DNA of 6,842 bases from assembly GCA_937899295.1 (NCBI GenBank), contig CALBPO010000317.1:1-6842 (forward strand), written 5' to 3'. This document shows, one piece after another, positions 1 through 6,842 of this stretch. The stretch comes from an uncultured Opitutia bacterium (GTDB lineage Bacteria > Verrucomicrobiota > Verrucomicrobiia > Opitutales > Coraliomargaritaceae). The notes beneath the pieces were generated by a model. That model ran no database searches. It saw nothing but the letters and a program-made list of their open reading frames with translations, and was not told the DNA's origin. The first letter of the stretch is position 1. Every line of letters begins with the position of its first letter. The position numbers and the translations under genes are program-made.

Positions 1-877
1 CAAGAGCATCTTCAGTTTGACCCGCGATTATGTACTCAAGACCTGCTTGTTTAATCCGATACCCTTGCGACATATAATTATTGATACTCTGCGAGCTGAG
101 TAAGTCTCCGTTATTATCTAGAAAAGTAATATGCCCCTGCGCATAGGTGAAAAAAGTATTATCGGGATCCTCAGCGTTACGGTATCCCACTGCCAAGATT
201 CCAGTGGGCGTTTGCGCTAGATGCTCAAATGCATCGACTCCCCCGTTATTGAATATCTTCTGAAAAATAGCTGCCCCTGTTTCCTTGTTTAATTTCAAAA
301 TGGCACTATCGCGATTAATTGCGCCCGCAATGAGATAGCCATCCGAAACCTCCAAGCAAGAATTACCCAAATTGTGCCCCCCGCTGTAAAATTCTTTCTT
401 CCAAATCAATTGGCCCAAGCTGTTAGTTTTCACGACTAAGATCCGCGCGCTATTTGGTAAAAACCCCGTCTCGCCAACCTGCAAAAAGCCCCCGTCTTGG
501 CACTCCATAATATAATGCCCATGCGCTTCTTCCCTGGAACCGCCATGGTAACCCAGCCAAGTAGCGTTGGGCGCTTCAAGTTTCTCTTGAATCCTAAAAA
601 AATATTGTTCCTCACCGACAGAAGGCGCGGCCAAACTAGTCTGCAGAACCTCACTCGCGCCCGCAACATCAGTCACAGGGCTAAAACCCGCCAAATCAGG
701 ACTCCCCTGCACCTCATATATTTTTCCCGGCTTGCTGGTAAATGTCATTGCCAGGGTAGAACTACTAGACTCCCAGCTTGTGCCCGTAATTTCTATTGAA
801 TCACAATGTGCCGCTGCTAGAGACGGCAAGGCCATTAAAACGCACAAACAAAACTTAGCTTTTATAAACGGTCTCAA
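1..877 (-). CDS. Exported beta-propeller-like protein, partial (C-terminus beyond left edge)
   Basis: An open frame of 292 codons on the minus strand has no stop before the window edge. I chose the TTG at 877-875 as start because it gives a textbook signal peptide: basic n-region (RPFIKAK), hydrophobic core ([13 protein letters not shown]) and an AAA cleavage site near residue 23. The ATG at 835 would begin inside the hydrophobic core. No Shine-Dalgarno is visible. Residues 54-65 ([12 protein letters not shown]) resemble a short motif frequent in exported Verrucomicrobiota proteins. From about residue 120 onward there are repeated units of the form 'GGF/GYLIAG... I-L-K-L-N... G... I-F/W', for example [18 protein letters not shown] (147-163), [19 protein letters not shown] (181-199) and GILAVGY (226-232). 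These look like successive propeller blades of the Delta60/PQQ-like kind. The protein is probably periplasmic or cell-surface. Its specific function is unknown, and sorting or anchor signals would lie in the missing C-terminus. Confidence 0.85.
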   Translation of the reverse strand, partial: MRPFIKAKFCLCVLMALPSLAAAHCDSIEITGTSWESSSSTLAMTFTSKPGKIYEVQGSPDLAGFSPVTDVAGASEVLQTSLAAPSVGEEQYFFRIQEKLEAPNATWLGYHGGSREEAHGHYIMECQDGGFLQVGETGFLPNSARILVVKTNSLGQLIWKKEFYSGGHNLGNSCLEVSDGYLIAGAINRDSAILKLNKETGAAIFQKIFNNGGVDAFEHLAQTPTGILAVGYRNAEDPDNTFFTYAQGHITFLDNNGDLLSSQSINNYMSQGYRIKQAGLEYIIAGQTEDAL

Positions 878-891
878 AGGGTATATATAAT
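862..891 (+). promoter_or_regulatory. Candidate sigma-70-type promoter for the dnaE unit
   Basis: A perfect TATAAT stands at 886-891. TTATAA at 862-867 matches TTGACA at 4 of 6 positions, with an 18-bp spacer. The expected start of transcription is near 897-900, giving a dnaE leader of about 180 nt. The -10 box lies in an AT-rich tract whose complement (TATTAT, 892-887) could also serve the divergent minus-strand gene, but transcripts from it would start almost at that gene's TTG codon. The -35 element is weak, so the call rests mainly on the -10 box and the position. Confidence 0.5.
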
Positions 892-923
892 AGGGAATAG
901 AATTCGCTTTAAAGGAACTCCGT

Positions 924-1037
924 ATGGGAAAATTGCAATGTATTTTAAAGACTATCTTGCATTTTTGGAGCCTTCGCAGCGATTCAATTGGTCGGTTTGG
1001 CGGGCTTGCCATCTATCTGAATCTAGACTGCACATAG
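924..1037 (+). CDS. Possible 37-residue upstream ORF in the dnaE leader
   Basis: An ATG at 924 lies 7 nt after AAAGGAA (911-917), the clearest Shine-Dalgarno sequence in this leader. The frame runs 37 codons to TAG at 1035-1037 and encodes a peptide beginning [19 protein letters not shown]. It ends 44 nt before the likely dnaE start and is in a different frame. It has no recognisable domain. It may be a regulatory leader peptide or a chance ORF, and the only positive evidence is the ribosome binding site and the promoter just upstream. Confidence 0.25.
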   Translation: MGKLQCILKTILHFWSLRSDSIGRFGGLAIYLNLDCT

Positions 1038-1081
1038 CTTCTGCTTGCCATGCCGAAACGCACCTTCAGTCTGGCGACCCG

Positions 1082-4000
1082 ATGTCGACAAAAGATACCG
1101 AATTCGTCCACCTGCACGTCCATACAGACCACAGTCTGTTGGATGGTTGCAGCCGGACAGATAAGCTCTGTGCGCGCGCCGCAGAACTTGGGATGAAGGC
1201 GCTTTCGATCACCGACCACGGGGTGCTCTACGGGTTGACTAGCTTCTTCAAGCAGGCGGAAAAACATGGGATCAAGCCACTACTCGGCTGCGAAATCTAT
1301 CTGGTTTACGAAGACGAGCTCGCGCTAATCAACGAGGAGCGGGCAAAGCAAAAGTCCCGCCACATGGGTCTACTCGCGCGTAATTTCACTGGCTACCAGA
1401 ACCTCTGTAAGCTTGTCTCCAAAGCCCACACCCAGGGCTTCTACCGCAACCCGCGCACGGATATGAAGACGCTGGCCGCGCATAGCGATGGCTTGATCGG
1501 TTTCTCCGGCTGTCTCGCTGGGGTCATTCCTAAATTTCTGCTCGCAGACGAATATGAGAACGCTCGCGCTGCCACGGCTAAGTTTATCGATATTTTCGGC
1601 AAGGATTACTTCATCATCGAGATCATGGATCACGGGATCGAGGAGCAGCGGCGCATCATTCCAGGCCTCCTCAAGCTGGCCAAGGAGTTCGACCTCAAGG
1701 TCGTCGCCACGAACGATGTCCACTACGTCAAAAAAACTGATTGGGAGCCGCACGACTCGCTACTTTGTATACAAACCGGGGCCAAAGTGGCCGACGAGAA
1801 ACGCATGCGCTATGATGCGCAGCAATTTTATTTAAAATCGCGGGACGAAATGGAGCTTGCCTTCAAGGAGGTGCCCGAGGCCATCATTAACACCTCCGCC
1901 GTGGCAGAGATGTGCGAGGTAAAGCTCCCTTTTGGTGAAGATCACTACCCCATTTACGAGCGTCCCATCGAAATCGAGAGCAACCCACACGCGGAGGATC
2001 ACCGCAACTTCGACCGCTGCCTCGACATCTACATCAAAAGTAAGAACGAAATTCTCGTCCGCGACGCTGAGGAGCCCATCGAAATGAGCGAAGCCGAGCG
2101 CATTAAGCTTAAGAGCAACGGGCTCTACCTCTTCGAGCTTTGTAAGGATGGCCTCAAAGAACGTTACGGCACCGACTACGATGCCTGTCGTGCGGACTGG
2201 GAGAACGTCTCTGCCGACGACAAGCGCTACTGTGAGCAGCTTGAATATGAGCTAGCCATCATCACTGGCACTGGCTTCGTAGATTACTTCCTTATTGTTT
2301 GGGACTTTATTGCTTGGGCGCGTAAGCAAGCTATACCTGTTGGGCCAGGCCGCGGTTCGGGTGCCGGTTGTATCGTTGCTTACGTGCTAAAAATCACCGA
2401 CCTTGATCCGCTCAGTTTCGGTCTTCTCTTTGAGCGTATGCTCAACTTAGAACGCGTCTCCCCGCCTGACTTCGACGTAGATTTCTGCATGCGCCGCCGC
2501 GACGAAGTGGTCAACTATGTTCGCGATAAATACGGGAAGGACCGCGTAGCCAATATCATCACTTTCGGAACCTTTGGTGCCAAGATGGTCATCCGCGACC
2601 TTGCACGAGTCAACGACCTAGACTTTGCGGAGTCGAACAAACTGGCCAAGATGATCCCCGACGAGCTCAACATTTCGCTTGATGACTCCGTCAAAAAATC
2701 ACCTGAGCTCGCCGCCGAAGTCAATCGTAACCCCGTCGCTCGCACCATCATCGATCAAGGCCGCGTGATCGAAGGTATGATCCGTAACACTGGCAAACAC
2801 GCCTGCGGTGTCATCATTGCCGACCAAGACATCACTAATTTAATTCCCGTCACACTTCAGGAAGGTGATTTAACGACCCAATATCCGAAAGGACCTTCTG
2901 AAGACCTCGGCTTACTTAAAATGGACTTCTTGGGGCTGAAGACTTTGACCGTGATCTTCGACGCAGAGAAGAACGTGCAGATCACCCGCGACAGTCCCGA
3001 TTTTAACGTCGCGGATGTAACGCTTAATGACAAGGAGACCTTCGACCTGCTCAACTCTGGTCGTACTACAGGCGTCTTTCAGTTGGAGTCCGGCGGCATG
3101 CAACAGCTCTGCCGACAGATCGGCTTGAGCTCCTTCGAAGAAATCATCGCGCTCATCGCACTCTACCGTCCTGGGCCGATGCAGTTCATACCGCAATTTA
3201 TCGAAGGTAAAAAAGATCCTTCGACCGTAGAGATACCGCACCCTTTACTCAAAGAGTTGGTCGAAGAAACTTATGGTGTCTTGGTTTACCAGGAACAGGT
3301 CATGCAGGCCGCCCAGATCATCGCGGGCTACACACTTGGCGGCGCCGACATCCTCCGCCGCGCGATGGGTAAGAAAATTAAATCCGTGATGGACGCGCAA
3401 AAGGATATTTTCGTCAAAGGCGCGAAGGAGACGAACGACATCGATCGCCACACGGCCGAGTCTATTTTCGCTTTGCTGGAAAAATTCGCGGAATACGGTT
3501 TCAATAAATCGCACTCCGCCGCCTATGCAATGCTTAGCTATCGTACAGCGTATTTGAAAGCCAACTATCCCGTCGAGTTCATGGCTGCGGTGCTCACCGC
3601 GGATCAGGGAAACGCCGATAAGATTTCACATAATCTTGCCGAGTGTAATGCGATGAATGTGCCTGTACTCAGCCCAGATGTGAATGAGTCAGGCGCAGAC
3701 TTCACCCCCGTAGTAGAAAAAGGTGAAGGCAGTATTCGCTTCGGTATGGCCTCGATCAAGGGCGTGGGCGAAGGTGCGGCACAAGTCATCATAGCCGAGC
3801 GCGAAGCCAATGGCCCCTATGAAAACTTCACCGATTTCATAGTCCGTAATGCCGACAAAGCGGTCAACCGTCGCGTAATGGAAGCACTAATCAAGACAGG
3901 CGGTTTTGATTCGCTTGGCGAAGATCGCGCCGCATTACTTGATGACTTGGAGTCTGAACTTGCCGAAGCCGAAAGCGCCCGCCGCGACCGCGATGCCGGA

Positions 4001-4561
4001 CAAGGTAGTCTCTTCGACATGCTCGACGAAGTCGGTGTAGCTGAGGAGGACAAACTAACCAACAATCGTCGCAGCGTCGAACCGATGGGCATGACGGAAA
4101 AACTAGGCTACGAAAAAGAGTTGTTAGGCTTCTACATTTCAGGGCACCCTATGGATGCCTACGCGGGGATCGATGAAGCAATCGATAGCTTTCATCACCC
4201 GGATGAGTTAGTTAATTTCGACGACCGTAGCAGCTTCCGTCTCAGTGGCATCGTGTGTAATCTTGCGATCAAATATACGCGTAAAGACAGCAAACAAATG
4301 GCGGTCTTCAATCTAGCCACGCGCACTCACAGTTATGAAATGATCATGTTCCCCGATCCTTACGCGAAGGAAGGTGCACGCCTAGAAGATGGAAAACTGG
4401 CATTAATCCATGGCCTCGTCGGTCGTCGCAATGGTGAGATGAGTCTCGCGGCGCACAACATATTTGATCTAGAAATTTCCATTCCAAAGTTAATCAGTCG
4501 TATCAATTTCATCCTCCATCCAAATGATAAGGCTGCGGAATTCATCGAACTTCTACGCTAA
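1082..4561 (+). CDS. dnaE: DNA polymerase III subunit alpha (DnaE1), lacking the end of its C-terminal domain
   Basis: This is the catalytic subunit of the replicative polymerase, here 1159 residues. The start at 1082 puts [14 protein letters not shown] at the N-terminus, as is usual for DnaE. The in-frame ATG at 938 would add 48 residues of non-DnaE-like sequence. No good Shine-Dalgarno precedes 1082. The domains in order are as follows. The PHP domain (1-~280) carries H12, H14, D21, H46, E71, H94, C144, D212 and H214. The palm has GRGSGAG (423-429), PDFDVDF (462-468, catalytic D465 and D467) and MDFLG with D615. YRPGPM is at 695-700 and FNKSHSAAY at 807-815. A helix-hairpin-helix region lies at ~885-920, the internal beta-clamp motif QGSLF at 974-978, and an OB fold at ~1050-1130. 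The frame stops at TAA 4559-4561, just after the first helix of the C-terminal domain, and the rest of that domain continues in frame beyond the stop. A charged insert of about 50 residues (~294-347) separates PHP from palm compared with E. coli. The family assignment is certain; the C-terminal boundary is not. Confidence 0.97.
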   Translation: MSTKDTEFVHLHVHTDHSLLDGCSRTDKLCARAAELGMKALSITDHGVLYGLTSFFKQAEKHGIKPLLGCEIYLVYEDELALINEERAKQKSRHMGLLARNFTGYQNLCKLVSKAHTQGFYRNPRTDMKTLAAHSDGLIGFSGCLAGVIPKFLLADEYENARAATAKFIDIFGKDYFIIEIMDHGIEEQRRIIPGLLKLAKEFDLKVVATNDVHYVKKTDWEPHDSLLCIQTGAKVADEKRMRYDAQQFYLKSRDEMELAFKEVPEAIINTSAVAEMCEVKLPFGEDHYPIYERPIEIESNPHAEDHRNFDRCLDIYIKSKNEILVRDAEEPIEMSEAERIKLKSNGLYLFELCKDGLKERYGTDYDACRADWENVSADDKRYCEQLEYELAIITGTGFVDYFLIVWDFIAWARKQAIPVGPGRGSGAGCIVAYVLKITDLDPLSFGLLFERMLNLERVSPPDFDVDFCMRRRDEVVNYVRDKYGKDRVANIITFGTFGAKMVIRDLARVNDLDFAESNKLAKMIPDELNISLDDSVKKSPELAAEVNRNPVARTIIDQGRVIEGMIRNTGKHACGVIIADQDITNLIPVTLQEGDLTTQYPKGPSEDLGLLKMDFLGLKTLTVIFDAEKNVQITRDSPDFNVADVTLNDKETFDLLNSGRTTGVFQLESGGMQQLCRQIGLSSFEEIIALIALYRPGPMQFIPQFIEGKKDPSTVEIPHPLLKELVEETYGVLVYQEQVMQAAQIIAGYTLGGADILRRAMGKKIKSVMDAQKDIFVKGAKETNDIDRHTAESIFALLEKFAEYGFNKSHSAAYAMLSYRTAYLKANYPVEFMAAVLTADQGNADKISHNLAECNAMNVPVLSPDVNESGADFTPVVEKGEGSIRFGMASIKGVGEGAAQVIIAEREANGPYENFTDFIVRNADKAVNRRVMEALIKTGGFDSLGEDRAALLDDLESELAEAESARRDRDAGQGSLFDMLDEVGVAEEDKLTNNRRSVEPMGMTEKLGYEKELLGFYISGHPMDAYAGIDEAIDSFHHPDELVNFDDRSSFRLSGIVCNLAIKYTRKDSKQMAVFNLATRTHSYEMIMFPDPYAKEGARLEDGKLALIHGLVGRRNGEMSLAAHNIFDLEISIPKLISRINFILHPNDKAAEFIELLR

Positions 4562-4591
4562 ACTATCGACTATCAATACGGTGAGACCTGC

Positions 4592-4786
4592 GTGAATATC
4601 AGCTTCCTCGTTGAAGAGCAAATTATTGAGACGCAGACTGCGCAATCGCTGACCTTCACAATCACGCAAACAAACTTCAAAAAGCTGCGTCGCCACACAG
4701 CCTTAGCGGGCGTCCGAATCGAAGCCGTCGATTTGAAACCGGTCAACGACCGTCGACCATGGAAGAAGCGGCAGCGGTCAGGTTAA
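4592..4786 (+). CDS. Detached C-terminal (tau-binding) segment of DnaE, same frame as dnaE
   Basis: This 64-codon frame opens with GTG 4592, has a possible ribosome binding site GGTGAG (4580-4585), and ends at TAA 4784-4786. It could be read as a separate small protein, but it is exactly in phase with dnaE. The frame is open from 4562, so only the TAA at 4559-4561 divides them. Read through, the sequence has the layout of a DnaE C-terminal domain: a strand and helix before the stop ([19 protein letters not shown]), then a G-x-x-x-V turn and strand ([14 protein letters not shown]), a second strand (LTFTI), a helix ([10 protein letters not shown]) and a final GVRIEAV strand. It ends in a basic tail (KKRQRS). 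Joining the parts gives about 1234 residues, and the distance from the clamp motif to the end (~256) becomes close to that of E. coli DnaE (~236). It may be a nonsense-mutated end of dnaE, a sequencing error, or a separately translated domain. Confidence 0.7.
   Translation: MNISFLVEEQIIETQTAQSLTFTITQTNFKKLRRHTALAGVRIEAVDLKPVNDRRPWKKRQRSG
4778..4782 (+). promoter_or_regulatory. Ribosome binding site of queE inside the end of the preceding frame
   Basis: TCAGG ends 8 nt before the ATG of queE and overlaps the last sense codons of the DnaE-tail frame, whose TAA is 4 bp before that ATG. This tight arrangement is typical of translational coupling between an upstream and a downstream gene. Confidence 0.5.
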
Positions 4787-4790
4787 AGCC

Positions 4791-5459
4791 ATGCTACCGA
4801 TTCACGAACAGTTTTATAGCTTTCAAGGCGAAGGCGCACACGCGGGGCGGGCAGCTTATTTCATACGCACTTTTGGATGTCCCGTTCATTGTCCCTGGTG
4901 CGACTCGGCGGGGACTTGGCATCCGGACTATATTCCGGATAAGGTTGAACGGCTTGCAGTCGATACACTGGTGGCAGAGGTCGCCAAAACGAAAGCTGAG
5001 TTTGTCGTAGTAACAGGTGGCGAACCAGCCATCCACGATCTCGCACCCTTGGTCGATGCGCTGCATAAGATTGGACGCGCCGTCCATTTGGAGACGAGCG
5101 GTGCCTTTGCGATTAAGGGAGATTTTGAATGGATCACTCTCAGTCCGAAGCGATGGAAGTTGCCGCTAGCCGAAAACATTGCGCGAGCAGATGAGTTTAA
5201 GATCATCGTCGATCAAGATGGAGCAATTCCAGAATACGTTAAAGTAATCGGCAAGACGACCAAACCAGTTTGGCTACATCCGGAGTGGTCGAGGCATTCG
5301 GACGTGGTCACACTCGATGCAATTACAGAATGGGTAAAAGCTGAGGGTTCCCCCTATCGAGCCGGTTGGCAAATGCATAAGCATTATGCGGCTGACTCAA
5401 AGGATGCACGAAGTGCTCCAGCTGTGCCACTGGGGGGCGATTCCGAGAAGGGCTTTTGA
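4791..5459 (+). CDS. queE: 7-carboxy-7-deazaguanine synthase (QueE), radical SAM
   Basis: QueE converts 6-carboxy-5,6,7,8-tetrahydropterin to 7-carboxy-7-deazaguanine, the ring-contraction step on the way to preQ0 and queuosine in tRNA, using SAM and a [4Fe-4S] cluster in the cytosol. The 222-residue length fits the family. Residues 8-15 (FYSFQGEG) match the usual N-terminal substrate-side motif. The cluster motif is C30-x3-C34-x2-C37 ([11 protein letters not shown]). TGGEP at 75-79 is the glycine-rich SAM-contact motif, and HLETSG and LSPK follow in the usual order. The C-terminus ([10 protein letters not shown], then VPLGG) is also typical. The gene starts 4 bp after the DnaE-tail frame and ends 34 bp before the terminator stem, so it is probably the last gene of the dnaE transcript. 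QueD and QueC, which act before and after it, are not in the window. No preQ1 riboswitch is apparent upstream. Confidence 0.95.
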   Translation: MLPIHEQFYSFQGEGAHAGRAAYFIRTFGCPVHCPWCDSAGTWHPDYIPDKVERLAVDTLVAEVAKTKAEFVVVTGGEPAIHDLAPLVDALHKIGRAVHLETSGAFAIKGDFEWITLSPKRWKLPLAENIARADEFKIIVDQDGAIPEYVKVIGKTTKPVWLHPEWSRHSDVVTLDAITEWVKAEGSPYRAGWQMHKHYAADSKDARSAPAVPLGGDSEKGF

Positions 5460-5492
5460 GCTATTTGTTAGAGCTTAACCTTATTGCACGAA

Positions 5493-5526
5493 AAAACCCG
5501 CGTTCCTTACGAGAGTCGCGGGTTTT
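5493..5526. terminator. Bidirectional rho-independent terminator
   Basis: A perfect 10-bp inverted repeat pairs AAAACCCGCG (5493-5502) with CGCGGGTTTT (5517-5526) around a 14-nt loop. The loop may add a small inner stem. Read on the plus strand it gives a GC stem followed by TTTT; on the minus strand it is followed by six T. It lies between the convergent ends of queE (stop 5459) and the minus-strand isomerase gene (stop 5551) and can serve both. Confidence 0.92.
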
Positions 5527-5550
5527 GGAAATTGATTTTGCTTAGGACCT

Positions 5551-6842
5551 TTACTCAGCGATGTAGGCCTTAACAATCTTTTGATCTTCGACTGGTTTGT
5601 CACCCGCACCTTTTTCGACGCCTTCGATCTTCTTTACATTATCATAGCCTTTGACGACTTTACCAAAGATGGTGTGCTTATCGTTGAGCCACTCAGGCGT
5701 ACTTGTAGTAATGAAGAACTGACTGCCATTGGTCATCGGACCCGAATTGGCCATCGCTAGGAGACCCTCGGTGTCGAAGCGTGCTTCGGGACTGAATTCG
5801 TCGGGGAAGTTTTTGCCCCAGATCGATTCGCCACCAGTACCGGTACCGAGCGGATCGCCACCTTGCACCATGAAGCCTTCGATCACGCGGTGAAAAATGA
5901 GGTCATTATAATAACCTGAATTAATGTGCCCGACGAAGTTAGCCACAGCGAGCGGTGCAATGACTGGCATGAGCTCGATCTCGACATCACCTTGAGTGGT
6001 TTCGAGAATAACGTTGAAATTTTCCTTCTCGCTCCATTCAGCGGCGACTTCAGCGAAGTCGGCCATGGCTTCTTCTTGGGCGGCAGCTTGAGCGGCCATC
6101 ATTTCAGATTGAGCCGCTTGAATACGTGCTTGGATAAACTCTTGGAAGGCGGGCATTTTGGCTTCGAGGGAAGGGTCAGGAGTAGAATCACCTGCACCTT
6201 TGACAAATCCTTTTTGTATCAAATCGGCCTCATCGGCTCCGAAGCCAAGTTGTTGCAGACCTGACTGCATGACAATGGTGACACCGATTTTTTCGAGCGA
6301 AGCGGCGCTGATCGGCGGTAATTCTCCAGTGCCTGCGCCTGCTTGGACGGCTTCAGCGCGCGCTTGGGCTTGGCCGAAGGCGGCTTCAACTTCCTCTTGG
6401 GGAAGCTTCATAATGTTGATCTCACCATTGAGGCTTTTTCGGAGGCCTTCAGAGAGTGCGTCGACACTAGCCTCATCTAGTTGCAAGGAAGCAACACCAC
6501 CACCTTGAGCGGTTAGAAAGCCAACAATTTCGATGAGCTCATTTTGGGAGACTTCGACGACTGGTGCGGGTATAGCTACTTCGCTGATAACTTCGGCAGG
6601 CTCAGCACTGGGAGCAGCCTCGGTCGTTTCGGACTGAGTAGCCTCTTCAGAGACTTCGACGGTTGGTGCGGGTGCAACTATTTCGCTGATAACTTCGGCA
6701 GGCTGAGGACTGGGAGCGGCTTCGATCGTTTCGGGCTGGGCAGCCTCTTCTGAGATTTCGACTGCTGGCGCAGGTGTAGCTACTTCGGTAGTAACTTCGA
6801 CAAGCTCAGTGCTAGGCGCGGCCTCTGATGTTTCGGATTCGG
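5551..6842 (-). CDS. Peptidyl-prolyl cis-trans isomerase: repeat linker, two FKBP_N-like segments, cyclophilin domain (N-terminus beyond right edge)
   Basis: The frame is open from the right edge to TAA at 5553-5551, giving 429 visible residues; the true start is outside. A TTG at 6486 is in frame, but open coding sequence continues upstream through it, so it is not the start. Visible residues 1-100 are a Pro/Ala/Glu/Val-rich linker made of 34-residue repeats. Residues ~101-168 and ~178-248 are two similar helical segments resembling the FKBP_N dimerisation domain of Mip/FkpA-type isomerases. An Ala/Glu-rich helix follows (~243-269). Residues ~276-429 form a complete cyclophilin domain with the active-site residues in place: F316-H317-R318, F323, M324, Q326 (GFMVQGGD), A364-N365 (AMANSGPMTNGSQFF), Q374, F376, W384 and H389. 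The domain should therefore catalyse prolyl isomerisation, probably as a folding factor. The acidic Pro/Ala-rich linker would suit an exported or membrane-anchored protein, but the signal sequence is not visible. It is convergent with queE and shares its terminator. Confidence 0.95.
   Translation of the reverse strand, partial: ESETSEAAPSTELVEVTTEVATPAPAVEISEEAAQPETIEAAPSPQPAEVISEIVAPAPTVEVSEEATQSETTEAAPSAEPAEVISEVAIPAPVVEVSQNELIEIVGFLTAQGGGVASLQLDEASVDALSEGLRKSLNGEINIMKLPQEEVEAAFGQAQARAEAVQAGAGTGELPPISAASLEKIGVTIVMQSGLQQLGFGADEADLIQKGFVKGAGDSTPDPSLEAKMPAFQEFIQARIQAAQSEMMAAQAAAQEEAMADFAEVAAEWSEKENFNVILETTQGDVEIELMPVIAPLAVANFVGHINSGYYNDLIFHRVIEGFMVQGGDPLGTGTGGESIWGKNFPDEFSPEARFDTEGLLAMANSGPMTNGSQFFITTSTPEWLNDKHTIFGKVVKGYDNVKKIEGVEKGAGDKPVEDQKIVKAYIAE
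6541..6842 (-). repeat. In-frame tandem repeat of 102 bp (34 codons)
   Basis: Two full units (6774-6673 and 6672-6571) are flanked by a partial unit at the right edge (6842-6775) and a 30-bp start of another unit (6570-6541). The consensus protein unit runs PAP-x-VE-V/I-SEEA-x-Q-x-ET-x-EAAPS-x-x-PAEVISE-V/I. By hand count the two full units match at about 84 of 102 bases, and they share a 21-bp identical stretch encoding PAEVISE. The array continues beyond the window, so the copy number is unknown. Confidence 0.9.

Noticed and set aside
497..799. Plus-strand ORF of 100 codons in the left region
   Set aside because: It overlaps the long minus-strand frame with signal peptide and propeller-like repeats, and its own product is basic, repeat-free and without a domain.
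938..1081. N-terminal extension of DnaE from ATG 938 (48 extra residues)
   Set aside because: The extra sequence does not resemble DnaE, the ribosome binding site is 21 nt away and fits ATG 924 better, and the family normally starts just before the HLHVH motif, as with ATG 1082.
4559..4561. TAA reassigned as a sense codon in this organism
   Set aside because: The isomerase gene ends at TAA right after a complete cyclophilin domain and shortly before a terminator, so TAA acts as a normal stop here.
4562..4790. preQ1 riboswitch upstream of queE
   Set aside because: The stretch is open coding sequence in the dnaE frame up to 4 bp before queE, leaving no room for an aptamer leader, and no such fold was apparent.
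4759..5010. Alternative-frame ORF overlapping the start of queE
   Set aside because: It lies in a different frame from queE, whose motifs are unambiguous, and shows no domain.
6544..6753. Plus-strand ORF with a 34-residue repeat rich in Gly, Phe and Asp
   Set aside because: It is the opposite-strand reading of the repeat array in the isomerase gene; the 102-bp period keeps every frame repetitive.

Overview
The window looks like chromosomal DNA of a free-living Gram-negative bacterium, and my best guess is Verrucomicrobiota (Opitutae-like). The guess rests on two things. The first gene is a secreted protein with a short motif ([12 protein letters not shown]) of the kind common in exported proteins of that phylum. 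The DnaE and QueE variants and the mostly weak Shine-Dalgarno signals also fit. This is an inference from sequence style, not a phylogeny. I see no mobile element, phage gene, tRNA, rRNA or CRISPR array.

Layout: (1) 1-877, minus strand: the N-terminal 292 codons of an exported, propeller-like protein that runs off the left edge. (2) 878-1081: a divergent intergenic region with a good TATAAT box for the plus strand and a short upstream ORF (924-1037) that has the best ribosome binding site in the region. (3) 1082-4561, plus strand: dnaE, the replicative DNA polymerase III alpha subunit. (4) 4562-4786, plus strand and in the same frame as dnaE: 74 further sense codons that look like the missing C-terminal (tau-binding) domain of DnaE, cut off by one in-frame TAA at 4559-4561. 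(5) 4791-5459, plus strand: queE, a radical SAM enzyme of 7-deazaguanine (queuosine) synthesis, starting 4 bp after that frame ends. (6) 5493-5526: a strong bidirectional terminator between convergent genes. (7) 5551-6842, minus strand: a peptidyl-prolyl isomerase with a C-terminal cyclophilin domain, two tandem FKBP_N-like helical segments and a 34-residue Pro/Ala/Glu/Val repeat. Its N-terminus lies beyond the right edge.

Functionally, dnaE, its severed tail and queE form one plus-strand transcription unit, with spacing that suggests translational coupling. The isomerase and the propeller-like protein are independent minus-strand units. No clearly new multi-gene system is present. The observations most worth checking are the in-frame stop that splits DnaE at its tau-binding domain and the FKBP_N-FKBP_N-cyclophilin architecture with its repeat linker.
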